Positions 1 through 10,053 of a DNA stretch of 64,000 bases are shown here, piece by piece (within the stretch, counting starts at the first letter, position 1; each line of letters begins with the position of its first letter). Below the pieces are notes generated by a model, which saw nothing but the letters and a program-made list of their open reading frames with translations, did no database searches and had not been told where the DNA came from. The stretch comes from Dioszegia crocea. Lineage: Eukaryota; Basidiomycota; Tremellomycetes; Tremellales; Bulleribasidiaceae. The stretch is taken from NCBI GenBank assembly GCA_001600615.1, contig BCKK01000008.1:744001-808000 (forward strand), given 5' to 3'. A program made the translations under genes and the position numbers.

Positions 1-744
1 GAAGAGCGGGACGGACGCTAGGGATACGCAGGCCAAGAGTCGGGCCAGTCTGGAGCGTTATCTTCATGTAAGTTGATGTTTCACCTGAGTCAATCCTGGC
101 GTTTTCTTTTGGCAGTATGAATACAGCTGATCTGGCAGTACTTCAACCGATGGGCAAACCACGAACACTCCGCCAAGCTCGATGCGGATTTCTACAAGTC
201 GACCGAAAAGAAGATGGAACAAATGCAAAATAGCGCCAATCTTTCTTGGATCGAAGTTCAATTTGCGAAACAGGCTGTTGATACGGTGATTGCAGCGAGA
301 ATTACACTCAAGTGGTCTTACTGTATGGCATTCTAGTAAGTTGGCCCCTCCCCTTTTCATAGACACATCGGGAGTCAAAGCTGACATGTCAGTCTTCAAA
401 AGAACAACATGACGGAGTTGTTTGAGGATAATCAACGTGATCTCGAAAGAGCAGTAGAGAACTTGGGATATGCGCTAGAGCAGAATATAGGTGATGTGGC
501 TTCGATCGCTAAGCTTCGTCAGGATATTACGAACCAATCTGTGAGTTTTGTTGATCCGACACAAGTTTTGCTTTGGGGATTCAAGCTGATGCCGTAGGTC
601 TATGTTCAGAAGCGTCATGATATCCTTATGGACGATACCCTTAAAGGATATCTAGAGGTGAGCTGACCGGACCCGTCTTTCGCTATGGAGTCGGAATGAA
701 AGCTGACGATACAGCACCGATGGGAGTTTTCGGTAGATGTGTAG
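1..744 (+). CDS. Ariadne-type RBR E3 ubiquitin ligase, C-terminal part (5' end outside window)
   Basis: Only the last 166 codons are present, so the RING1-IBR-RING2 catalytic part lies upstream of the window. Exons read 2-67, 139-335, 393-540, 598-657 and 715-744; frame is kept at every junction and the last codon is TAG. The protein carries the hallmark Ariadne-domain stretches YFNRWANHEHSAKLD, WIEVQFAKQAVDTVIAARITLKW (shown in part) and ELFEDNQRDLERAVENL, which in the family fold back on RING2 and inhibit the ligase until neddylated cullin binds. Known family role: HHARI/ARI1 monoubiquitinates substrates of cullin-RING ligases. It ends 230 bp from the convergent mannosyltransferase gene. 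The family call is firm; which Ariadne paralogue it is cannot be decided from this end alone. Confidence 0.9.
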
Positions 745-973
745 AAATGACGCTGGCTTGTCAGACTTCCCCACACCTCGATCATGCATTGTAACATGGA
801 ACATCACTCGACAAACAGAAGCTCATCGGTCGTTCGCCTCACTGATGGCGGAGCAAGCGAGGTTTATGAATTCAGTACAAATTGGAGAGACACCCTGTTG
901 GATGAATGGATGATCACTAACGATTGAGATGGCTATGATACAGGTTATATGAGAACCCAAGATAACAGATAAA

Positions 974-2474
974 TTACCCATCGACTGCGACTACGCCTAG
1001 ATCCTTCACGTTGCCCTCCTGTGACCAGGTATGTGACCAATAAGTAATCATCCTCGCTCCTCGCTCGTACGCCCGGCATGCCTCTGAATCGTCAGCTCCT
1101 ACTCTCCGATTTCCGACCTGGCCATTTCTCCTCCTGCCTGTCTCCCCATCTTGTCCCAACTCCCAATCTCAATTCTCACTCTTCGATCCACTTCTAACTC
1201 ACCCTGACATCTGATCGGATCAAACGGATACCCAGGCGCGGCCCTACACGCCTGATGTATCCTCCCAGACTTCTCCGTAATAGACCAAGAAAACGGGTAT
1301 ATCACCCCCGGATCAAATACAACAACCTCATGTTGCCTCTCAGCCTCCCCCAACAACCCTTGCAAAGTCGGATGCACAATCTCTGCCAGCCCTTCCCATT
1401 CTCCCTGCCCATGCCCATTCGTCGCTTCTTGATCTCTATACCGCTCTACCGACCTCAAAAGCGCCTCGGGACCCGTCACTGCCTCTGCCGCAGACTGACT
1501 ATCGGACTGGACTCCACCCCCATCGGGCCCTGCGTGGAGGTGCGTCATTACTCGCGAGAGGGGTAAGAGCCAGAATGGGTGATGGCGTCTACTGGAAGCT
1601 AGGAAGGCGTTAGGTATGGAGTGGGCGTCTTCTTCTGAGCGGGTCTCCATTGACCCCGTGTAGGCTAGTGCGGGTGGATTGTCGAGTGGGGGTGAAGGGG
1701 AAGAAGTTTGGTCGGAATGTTCAGAGGAGAGGGAAGAGGGGAGGGGGAAAGAAGGGTTTATGATGGTTGGATCGAATGGTGCGGTGAGGATTGATGTGAG
1801 TGGTCGAAGGCATTCCATATCGAGGTCGGCGTACACACTTGACGATCAGCCCTTTACTACTTTACTCTCGAAAGACAGTGCTCACCCGCCGAAATCCCAC
1901 ATGTAAAGATTCCTCACAAAGTCTGCTCTTTGGATATTGTTCCTAAGGGCCCAATATGACTCATTCAAATGTGGATGACGCTCTGAGATCAAATACGCAT
2001 TATCTGCGTCTGTCCATAATACCTAAACACATCAGCTAAGTCCTCACACATCAAGGAAACACTGACCCATCTCCAATCTGGGTGTCTGAGCCTCAAGGAA
2101 TCGCTCCATTTACTAAATTTGACGGGCAAATTATCGTCCATCCAACTCTGATGGATAAGTCTGGGAAATCCATCACTGTGACTCGTTGATTCGCTGTAGT
2201 CGTACGTGTAGCCCTGGCTGGAGGCCGGGGCTGGCGGAGATGAGGTCGTGGTGGATGGCAAAGAATCTATTAAAGCCCTCGGACTGAGATATCGCGCCGC
2301 CGGAGCACAGAGGACTTCAGCGTCAGAGCTGGCAGAGAGGTAGTGAGGCGCAGGACTACAGCTGTCGAATAAGCACGGCCAGAGTTCGAGAGTGTAGGTG
2401 ATTGTGCCGAGGATGAGAATCGATAGGAAGGCTAGGAGGATTTGTTGGTTATTTGGGAGTTGGCGTAGGGGCAT
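974..2474 (-). CDS. GT32 (OCH1/SUR1-type) mannosyltransferase, Golgi type II membrane protein
   Basis: Exons 2474-2067, 2022-1886, 1837-1203 and 1083-974 encode 429 residues. Residues about 12-30 form one hydrophobic signal-anchor segment, then a Ser/Pro-rich stem, as in Golgi glycosyltransferases. The catalytic part begins with PRLIHQSWMDDNLPVKF and WTDADN, followed by NIQRADFVRNLYMWDFGGVYADLDME, whose DLD (about residues 186-188) is the DXD nucleotide-sugar/Mn site. Later family blocks are NAFLASSRRHHPFW, TGPEALLRSV, VIYPFSW and the terminal TYWSHTWSQ. Known relatives are OCH1 alpha-1,6-mannosyltransferase and SUR1/CSG1 inositolphosphoceramide mannosyltransferases; the sequence alone does not say which acceptor is used. 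Intron positions fall inside conserved blocks, which supports the exon model strongly. Confidence 0.9.
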
Positions 2475-2998
2475 TTGGAAAGTGGCTGAAGCTCCGATTG
2501 AGCGCGAAAGGGGAGATGCGTCAATCTATGGGTTGGATAGGGCAACCATCATCTAGATCTTCAAGGGCGTGAGGAAAGAGTCGGGTGGCGAAAGTCCTAG
2601 GCCTGGTGCATTGGTTGTTCTGAACTGTACGGTTCTAGTCGAAATCTACTCCAGTAGAGAACAACGAGTCGGCGCCGCCAAAATGCACTCTGCCGGACTG
2701 CGCCCGCGGTGGTGGCTGTGCGCGATGTTGACTCGTGCTCTCTTCATCTATTTTCGTGAAAACATGGGTGACTCAAGGCAGTTCCCGAAGATTCCCGATC
2801 GGCTTTTGGACCTGATTACGCAGCTGCCGTCAGCTGGACAGATCTTGACGGCACTATGCCGATAGGTGGTGCCTGACGAAGACTCCTCGATCTGTCAGAG
2901 GAGGCTAGAGGAGGTCAGAAGATGTTAGAGGAGCTTGGACTGTACTTCCAACTTACTCAAAGGAGCATGAAGGAGTATACACATTGGTCATCAACCCT
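2475..2998. other. Intergenic, 524 bp, no gene seen
   Basis: Lies upstream of the mannosyltransferase start and downstream of the first BTB gene stop. It must hold the mannosyltransferase promoter. Around 2895-2940 there is a short purine-rich stretch with repeated GAGGAGG units. I see no credible exon. Confidence 0.6.
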
Positions 2999-3786
2999 CT
3001 ATGCGCCTTCTCGCGGCTCCCTCCACTCCTTCTCATCCTTGAGCACCTGCTTCGCGAATTCCCCCAATCGCGAGTCATTTGGCCACATTATGGTGCAAAC
3101 TTCGCCGCCCTTGTGAAGAGGCGTCATAACCAAGAGGCTATTTAGCAGCGCATGTCGCCAGCTAGCGTGTGCCGGCGCGACAAAGGCCTGGACATCGGAC
3201 ACATTGCTGAGTCTCAGATGTCTTGCCTCGCACTTCCTCAGAGCTGCTGTACCCTGAACAATATTCCCGTCCCGGCTCGCCGCGTAGAGCCACTCGGCGG
3301 GTTTGTCGTTACGTGAATGAATGTAGGCGGACAGGAAGGGAGGCATGAGCCGATCGCAGTCGAGGTAGTGGAGGAGCTTGCCATAACCGTGGAGTCTATC
3401 GTGAGAAATTGCCTCGTAGCTGTATTGAGAAGTCATGTAGCAGTCGAGGAAGACATTGAGGGATGAAGAAGGGAAATCGAGGGGGATGGCATTGACTTCG
3501 GTCAAGTAGGTATTGGGGAGGCTGGAAAGCATGCCGGCGAAGAGAGAGCTGTCAAGTCAGTCCTATGTACGCATATACTGATCAATTTGGAGCTAAAGAC
3601 TCACGATTCACGCTTGAGAGCGTGGCTACTAGCTCGGAAAAGGATACCATCACGAGACTTGAGAACAACGTCGTTCTGGGGGTTGTTGTGGAAATCGTGC
3701 CATTTTGGTTCGGAACTTTCGGTGGGTGTGTCTGTCTTCGATGTGGTCTTGTCGGCGGAAGCTTGCGAGGGGATAGGGGCCGACAT
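2999..3786 (-). CDS. BTB/POZ-domain protein, tandem copy A
   Basis: Two exons, 3786-3605 and 3548-2999, give 243 residues. The ATG at 3786 is the first in frame after an upstream GTG. The N-terminal half reads NDVVLKSRDGILFRASSHALKRES, then across the intron SLFAGMLSSLPN and AIPLDF, the strand-helix core of a fungal BTB fold. The C-terminal half has the family blocks HYLDCDRL, WLYAAS and WRHALL. BTB proteins usually dimerise or serve as cullin-3 adaptors, but no second domain (Kelch, MATH, zinc finger) is visible, so a partner cannot be named. The single intron interrupts the same Ser codon in copies B and C, showing one ancestral duplication. Confidence 0.85.
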
Positions 3787-4125
3787 GATCACGCTTTGGA
3801 AATGGGGTTAGTGTGATGGACGGAGGAAAGAAAATGGTCGACGAGGAATGCGAAGTGGTCAATGCGCATAAGGTTTGACTAGATTTTCTCGGGGCAGGCT
3901 TGCAATTTACACACACGTGAAAGCACCAGCTTGCTCGAAGACATGTCTGGGCGAGTGCCTGCCCCAGTAAGGCTTGATGTGATATCAGTGCAACGAGTGT
4001 GAAAGTATACCACAGTGGCAAATGCTCGGCGCTCTCTCAGGCTGCTCAAAGCTCACTACTGCTCCGCCACCCTCGACGCATAGCAAAGTCGCGGATACAT
4101 ACACTGGATCTATTTATGCCACTTG
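3787..4125. other. Intergenic, 339 bp, no gene seen
   Basis: Separates BTB copies A and B. It holds the promoter of copy A and the 3' end of copy B. No conserved exon or RNA gene is visible. Confidence 0.6.
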
Positions 4126-5093
4126 CTAAAAGAGAGATCTTTTCCCCCGTGTAGTTCGCCCCCGTCCGCGGCCGCGGCCGCTGTACGTCGTGTGCGTGAA
4201 AGGTGACCCCGAGGCTGCTGATCTCCAGTCAATATCGTCAACCTCAATGACGCGAGTAGTCGAAAAGAGATCGCGGTGATCGGTACGATTACCAGCAGCA
4301 CTGGGAGCCGCCTGCAAGCCCGTCGGGCCCGTCGGATCACGTGTGAAATACCCCACCGCCTCCGCTCCCGGCCAGCCGATCGTAAATCTCTCGCCACCGT
4401 CTGCCGCGAGGAGACATCTGAACAAGCCGTGACGCCACTCGTTTCGTACCAGCGCGAGCACCGTAAAGATTGTAGGGTTATTGAGTGGTAGCTCGACAGC
4501 TTTACATCGCAGCACCGCGCTTCCTGCCGCGCTGATATCGTTGTCGTTACTAGCTTCGGCCAGCCATAGGAGAGGGGAGCCTTGACAAGACTTGTTGTAT
4601 GCCGTTGCGACGCCTTGAACGAGACGATCGCAGTCTAGGTATTGGACGAGTTTGTGGAGTTTGTGGAGGGTAGGGAAATCGAGGGAGCCATATTCGCGGT
4701 GTGAGGTGACCATGTAGGCATCGAGGAAAATGGTAATGGAGGAAGCGGGGAAATCGAGAGGGATGGCGTCGGCTTCGGTCATGTGGGAATTGGGGAGGGA
4801 GGTCAACATGCCCGAGAAGAGGGAGCTATATCGTCAGCCAGGATACTTTGTCGCTCGACCTTACACCACAGGATCGGACTGAGGAAGAGGGTCTGGACTC
4901 ACGATTCGCGTTTCAATGCATGGCTACTAGCGCGAAAGAAGACACTCGGCTCATCATTTGATTTGAGCACGACGTCAAGGAGGGGATCGCAGTGCATGTC
5001 GTGCCATTTCGTGGTTGGTGGGTCGGCTTTGATCTTTTTGGCTGGGGGGGATGTGGGGTTACGGCGGTGCGCAGGGGGCTGAGTGCGGATCAT
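4126..5093 (-). CDS. BTB/POZ-domain protein, tandem copy B, with RG-rich tail
   Basis: Exons 5093-4903 and 4825-4126 give 296 residues. The N-terminus has a short basic PAKKIKADPP stretch, then the BTB core LDVVLKSNDEPSVFFRASSHALKRES and, after the intron, SLFSGMLTSLPNSHMTEADAIPLDF. The C-terminal half shares YLDCDRL, WLAEAS and WRHGLF with the neighbours. It alone carries an extra tail of about 60 residues ending in SGRGRGRGRTTRGKRSLF, an RG-type motif often methylated or RNA-binding; function here is inference. Intron phase and position match copies A and C exactly. Confidence 0.85.
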
Positions 5094-5510
5094 TTCGAGA
5101 CGTGAAATGATGGTAGGATGTAAGATGAGAAGGCAAAGAGAGGTGAAGGAAATTGAAAGAGTTCCCTTGGAGCTTGGACTCCCTTTGGGGTTGCAACGTG
5201 CGAAGTCGAAAGGGTGAACTGTGTTTCGACCTCCGTTTGTGTATGCGTGTGTATCGCTCGGTCTCTGATTGTCAGTCAGTGTCGTCGCTTCCAGTGGTTG
5301 AGCCGATAGCCAGTTTGAGCATTATTGTGCGTAAGAAGCGGTGAGACGATACAAAGAAGGCGGACTCAGAAGAGCGGCGAGCGTGTTCGTGCATCTGCTA
5401 AATTCGTCTGCATACGAGATTTCCTATAGCCTGTGCACGTCAGTGTATGCTCACGATACAGACCTCGAATGAGACGACTCACTGGAAGGTCCGCCCTTGC
5501 GCCTGCTACC
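5094..5510. other. Intergenic, 417 bp, no gene seen
   Basis: Separates BTB copies B and C and holds the promoter of B. No coding exon supported; open frames here lack family motifs and plausible splice structure. Confidence 0.6.
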
Positions 5511-6355
5511 CTATTCCTCCTCACTGTCCGGATCTTCTTCCTCATCTTCAGCCCGACTCCTCTCAACATCCTCTTCAAATTGCTCCACTCTCTCTGCGTC
5601 CGGCCACGACATCTTCAGCAGACCTGGCTCTTTGGTCTTAGCAGGCGCATCATCCATGATCGCCCTGAGGAATGGATGTCGCCAATCCTTCCTGATCTTC
5701 CAAGCCAGCTCAAACACCTGGGACGTATCCAGATTCCGCCGACGACCGCATTGCAACAGCGCCTCCTTTGCAGCGCCAAGATCATTGTCCTCGCCGGCTG
5801 CAATGAGCCATTTGGTTGGCTCCGACATGCAGACCGCCTTGTACGCCTTTCTGGCGTGTACAATGAGCCGGTCGCAGTCCAGCTCACTGATGAGCCGGCA
5901 ATGTTCCCGAAGGGCCTCGAAGTTAAATGACCGATAATTTAGCGGGTTGTAGGATGTGTAGCAGTCGAGGAAGGTAGATATGGCTTCTGCGGTATATTCG
6001 AGTGGGATAGCATTGTCGGCAGTCATGAAGGGATTGGGTAGGGTGGTGAGCATGCCGCTGAATAAAGATCTGTTCCCATTAGCTGTGAGACCTATATCAC
6101 ACTACCGTGCACCAGAAGTTGTATAATACGGGATGATACTCACGATTCTCGCTTCAAGACGAAACTACTAGCCCGTAGAAACACCCCATCGGTCGATCTG
6201 ATCACTACGTCCAAGGTAGGATCGTTGTGTATGGCGTGCCATACTATGGGCAGGACCTCTTCAGCCTCGGAGTCGGAGTCTGAGTCGGAATCCGAATCGG
6301 AATCTGAGTTGTGCTCGCTGACTGGCTCCATGTCGGGTGTGATGGCCTGAAACAT
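5511..6355 (-). CDS. BTB/POZ-domain protein, tandem copy C, acidic N- and C-termini
   Basis: Exons 6355-6144 and 6069-5511 give 256 residues. The first ATG in frame is at 6355 (an upstream TTG is not used). The N-terminus contains a perfect Ser-Asp dipeptide run of about six units encoded by degenerate TCNGAN-like hexamers at 6270-6310. The BTB core reads LDVVIRSTDGVFLRASSFVLKRES, then SLFSGMLTTLPNPFMTADNAIPLEY. The second half has ELDCDRL, WLIAAGEDND and WRHPFLRAIM, matching copies A and B. It ends in a run of Glu/Asp. Acidic ends are absent from copy A, so the paralogues share the BTB core but have diverged at their ends. Confidence 0.85.
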
Positions 6356-6473
6356 TTGACTCAATGATCAATGTGGAACCTGGTGATTGAGTGGATAGAT
6401 GAAGTTGGTGCGACGGGGAGTTGCAGTGTTCAATGACGGAAATTTTGATAAGGTTTGAGTCGTCCGTCCGGGC

Positions 6474-6490
6474 GTGTGTGTGTGTGTGTG
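6474..6490. repeat. (GT)n microsatellite
   Basis: About eight GT dinucleotides in a row, upstream of BTB copy C and downstream of the flavin-reductase-like gene. Confidence 0.9.
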
Positions 6491-6652
6491 CGTTTTCGGT
6501 GGCAGATCCCAGCTCTGTTCTTTGGTGAAGCCCTTTGTGATAGCAGGGTGAGTGGTCTGCGAGTTGATTGTAGCTCGATCAGCCAGAAATGTTGCAGCAA
6601 TGTACAGCAGAGATAGCCTATACATACCCACAAGCAGAGATAAGTAGCTGGC

Positions 6653-8044
6653 CTACTCTGTCGTCTTGGTGCCCTTCTCAACAGCAGACTTGAACTCGTC
6701 CTGATCTTTCGCCTCAGCCCATGCCGGTCGAGGTAGCTCTGAGAATCTAGTGATCAGCGTATCCCTGTTCCGCAGTGCCAAGAGAGGATGTCTGCTCACT
6801 GTAATGTCCGCCCATATGTGATTCCTCCAAGACGCGAAACCGGCCTCAACTTCTCTGGTGCGACCTTCATATTGTCGTCTTTGTCGAAGATGAACTCTTT
6901 CTGTAGCATATCAGCGTGCTGTCAGTTTCGCAGATGCCCAATCTTGGCTCAAGCCAACGAAGAACGTACAGCTTGGAACCGCTTAACCCGGCCCAGGATT
7001 ACTGTATTCGACAATGTTCCGTCGTCCGTCCGTAGCTCGTACCAGTGCTGAAGAGTACACTCCATTGAGAAGGCTGATTCGGCTACGTGAGGGGGTTTGA
7101 CAGTTCTGAACGGATCAGCAAGTATCCAACCTGTTTGCCCGTTGGCGTTGACATCCCCAGCAATCATGGCTAGTGACTGTGAAGATTTTCGCATCGGTCG
7201 CAGACTCACTCTGATTTCCGCTTCGTCAAGCCTGACAAGTCCCACTCTTCAAGATCAGGCGGCATATCTGTCGAGGTGATGTTCGATGCCTCGAGGAACG
7301 TCTCGGAGATGATGGACACGCAGAACTCTTTGTTCTCACGGACGTTGTAGGCCGAGTCTGGATTGATCAGCTTGATACCTCGTATCGCTTCTGAACGAAC
7401 TACAGATTGGGTAGCTCACCCTTGAGGCCAGAGGGGTTCTTGGGGTTCGCCTGGATAGATACCATGATTGTCGGAGGGTTGTGGCTGACCATGTTGAAGT
7501 ATGAGAACGGCGCCAGCTGGAGTGATCAGCTCACATGTTCCTGATAACAAAGGGAAACAGCAGATAGCTTACATTGCACTTTCCGTCTGGAGCCATGGTC
7601 GACATGAAGGCGATAGGTCGAGGTGTCTGCTCATCAGCTAGGCTCCGACCCAGCGGTGGGCAAAATTGGAGCTTACAATGGCAGAGATCATCAGCTTGTT
7701 CAGTCAGCTCTGACTCCTATATCCGCGACCAAAGACATACCTTGTACAACTGCGGCTTCTCATACTCTTTCGGGTCCATCGACCTCCACTTTGCATTCTC
7801 CACCTTGAAATCCTCACTAGCGGGCTAACAAGTCAGCTACAACTTCCAGCACGGAGAGTAGGTCAGCTCACGAGGTTATTCAGTCCTCCTCCGGGCTTGA
7901 AATCAATCTGCGGGACCTGAGTATAGACATACTCGAATCCAGCATCGAAGGGGGGTCGACCAGCCTCTACCTCTGATCCTGATCAGCCTCTTTTCCCTGA
8001 CTTTTGCGCTTGGTGTTACCTTTGAACGGCTTCCTGTCGGGCAT
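6653..8044 (-). CDS. Flavin-reductase-like FMN-binding split-barrel protein (DIM6/NTAB type)
   Basis: Ten exons (8044-8020, 7966-7872, 7824-7741, 7694-7677, 7626-7573, 7516-7420, 7357-7210, 7105-6970, 6900-6800, 6746-6653) join in frame to 283 residues. The split-barrel signature is clear: ITPRPIAFMSTMAPDGKCN, LAPFSYFNMVSHNPPTIMVSI and FCVSIISETFLEASN. This family binds FMN; members act as flavin reductases for two-component oxygenases or as small flavoproteins of unknown substrate. It is divergent from gentisate 1,2-dioxygenase with a shared 400-bp upstream region, so a role in aromatic catabolism is a reasonable inference, not shown. An 18-bp exon (7694-7677) is needed to restore the LMISAI-TPRPIAF continuity. 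Confidence 0.87.
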
Positions 8045-8446
8045 TCTGCGTGGTGTTGGGAGATGGTTAGTATGAGTGAGTGATAGGTGTAATAGAGAAG
8101 ACTTTCTCATAGGTGGATTGCAATTGTCATGCCCAAAGTCAAGCTCGAGGACCACTCTGCCCGCGTCACGGCCGTAAGCCGGATAAAATCCGGATGAACT
8201 CAGCCGGAAGATCCCGCTTGGGGACCCCATTTCTCCGCCGAGGTGGAGGCGGCCTGAGGAGAAGGGAGAAGGAGGGCCAACCGACCCATCCGCCATCCGG
8301 ATCAGTCTATCGCGGGTATGGATAAGGCAAGCGGCCCGGACGAGGCTTTGGGTGACCTCCGACATCTGATTGCCAACCTTACAATCGTACATCACCCAAT
8401 CGCCTGTGTCCCAATCCCCCCCACCCTTTGATAACTCAGCACAATT
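8045..8446. promoter_or_regulatory. Divergent promoter region of the gentisate-type genes with CCGGAT palindromes
   Basis: About 400 bp between two divergent starts, with no supported exon. At 8179-8193 it has a perfect inverted motif, CCGGAT-AAA-ATCCGG, and at 8295-8302 a perfect palindrome ATCCGGAT. Paired CGG/CCG triplets are typical Zn2Cys6 regulator sites, and such regulators control aromatic catabolism in other yeasts. Binding here is inference. Confidence 0.5.
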
Positions 8447-9625
8447 ATGCCCGTTGCCACCACCCAGCCTCCCACCTCGGGACCCCTTGCCCCGCCCAAG
8501 GCCTACAGTATCAGCATCGAAGATGACACCCAAGAGAAGCTGCTCGACACTCTGCCCACCATCGACACTCTCCCACTATGGAAGCAGATGAACATCCTCG
8601 TCCCTCCCCGGCCCAAGCCCAAGGCCGCAGCGCACAAGTGGGAGTGAGTACCTCTTGTCACGACGTGACTATGGCTGACAGTCAGGTACAAGTCTGTCCG
8701 ACCTCACCTGATCCGAGCAGGCCAGCTCGTTCCCGAGGAACAAGCCGAACGACGCGTACTCATGCTCATCAACCCAAGGATGGACGCGCCCTACACCACC
8801 GACACACTTTACGCCGGACTACAGCTTGTCCTCCCTGGCGAGACGGCCCCAGCTCACCGACACTCCGCCTTCGCTGTTCGATTCATCATTGAGGGCAACG
8901 GTGGATATACTGCCGTTCATGGACAGCGAATCAGGATGTCTAGGGGAGATTTCATCTTGACGCCTTATTGGAAGTGGCACGTGAGTCTGCTTCCCCTCAA
9001 TCACAGTGACTATGGCTGACCTCGAAGGATCACGGAAACGACGGCATTGCAGACCCCATGATCTGGCTAGATGGACTGGACCTTCCCTCATTCCAACACT
9101 TCCCCGTTCACTTCGCTCAACACTACTCTGCCCCCAGATACCCTGCCGAAGACGCCGATCACTCCCCCATCCACTTTCCATGGGCAGACATGTCAGCCAA
9201 GCTCGAAGCTGGGACAGGTGATCATGTCATCATCCGGTACACTTCTCAAGAGGAAGGGAAGGAGGGACACGATGTCAGTCTGCGGATTGGAGCGCAGTGT
9301 GAGAAAGTCGCGGATGGCCGCTCGTCCGAAGCTGCAAGAGAGAACTCGAGCTCGGTGTATCACATCATTGATGGGACTGGGCGAACGACGATTGGAGAGC
9401 AGACGATCGAATGGGTCAAGGGGGATACTTTCTGTATTCCGGCTTGGGAGCCTTATCAGCATCATGTAAGTCTGAGTGTAATGTCGAAGCCAGTATTCTT
9501 GACGATAGTGACTGATATTCCAGGCTGTAGAAGGGACGTATCTCTTCCGCTTCGATGACCAGCCCATGCTCAAAGCATTGGGTATGTATCGGAACGAGAA
9601 GGAGGACTTCTTTAATCATTTGTAG
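8447..9625 (+). CDS. Gentisate 1,2-dioxygenase, bicupin
   Basis: Exons 8447-8643, 8686-8980, 9028-9465 and 9524-9625 give 343 residues, the usual family length. The first cupin has RHSAFAVRFIIEGNGGYTAVHGQRI preceded by HRH (the iron-binding HxH) and followed by the third His in PYWKWHDHGNDG. Further blocks are PMIWLDGLD, PHFPWADM-like HFPWADM and the second cupin YHIIDGTGRTTIGEQTIEW, GDTFCIPAWEPYQHH and RFDDQPMLKALGMYR. The enzyme is a non-haem Fe(II) dioxygenase that opens gentisate (2,5-dihydroxybenzoate) to maleylpyruvate in the cytosol. The FAH-family gene that follows supplies a plausible next step. No maleylpyruvate isomerase and no hydroxybenzoate 6-hydroxylase are in the window. Confidence 0.93.
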
Positions 9626-10053
9626 ACTTGGCTCTTTTTTGTATGAATGACCAGATCCGCCTCACTTTCGCCTGTCGTCGTGGAAAATAGGCAAGAAGGC
9701 AGCGATCTTCTGCCGTTGATACAGACCTCAAGCCACATTGCCACTGGTCCGGTACTCAACCGGGTACCGGAGTCATGCTTCCGATGCTCCCCCACTTCAA
9801 TCAGGCACGGCAGGCGGATAAACCTCGGATCTGGATCTACGCCAAGTGGGGAAGGGCTGGATCCCTTCATCCGTCAGCTGCAGCTCCGTCCGCGGGCACC
9901 GACGTGCGTAAGACGCGAGGCCCAGAGTCGAGATGGGCCGAGTTGACAGAACCATCTTGGTCCCATCTCTTCTCTTCACATCCACTGCCTTCCCATTCGG
10001 AACACAATCTAGATCCAAGTCCCTCCTCACGCGATAGTACAGCAGAAGCCACA
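9626..10053. promoter_or_regulatory. Upstream region of the FAH-family gene
   Basis: A 428-bp gap with no exon seen. It contains the inverted pair CCGGTAC (9749-9755) and GTACCGG (9764-9770) separated by 8 bp, which could be a zinc-cluster regulator site like those in the neighbouring divergent promoter. This is a suggestion only. Confidence 0.4.

Noticed and set aside
5433..5937. Two overlapping + strand open frames of about 150 codons
   Set aside because: They lie antisense to the well-supported BTB copy C exon and show no motif; they are mirror frames of it.
7967..8533. 188-codon minus-strand open frame across the gentisate promoter
   Set aside because: It overlaps the start exons of two firm genes in other frames, is Gly/Ser/Arg low complexity, and lacks splice support.
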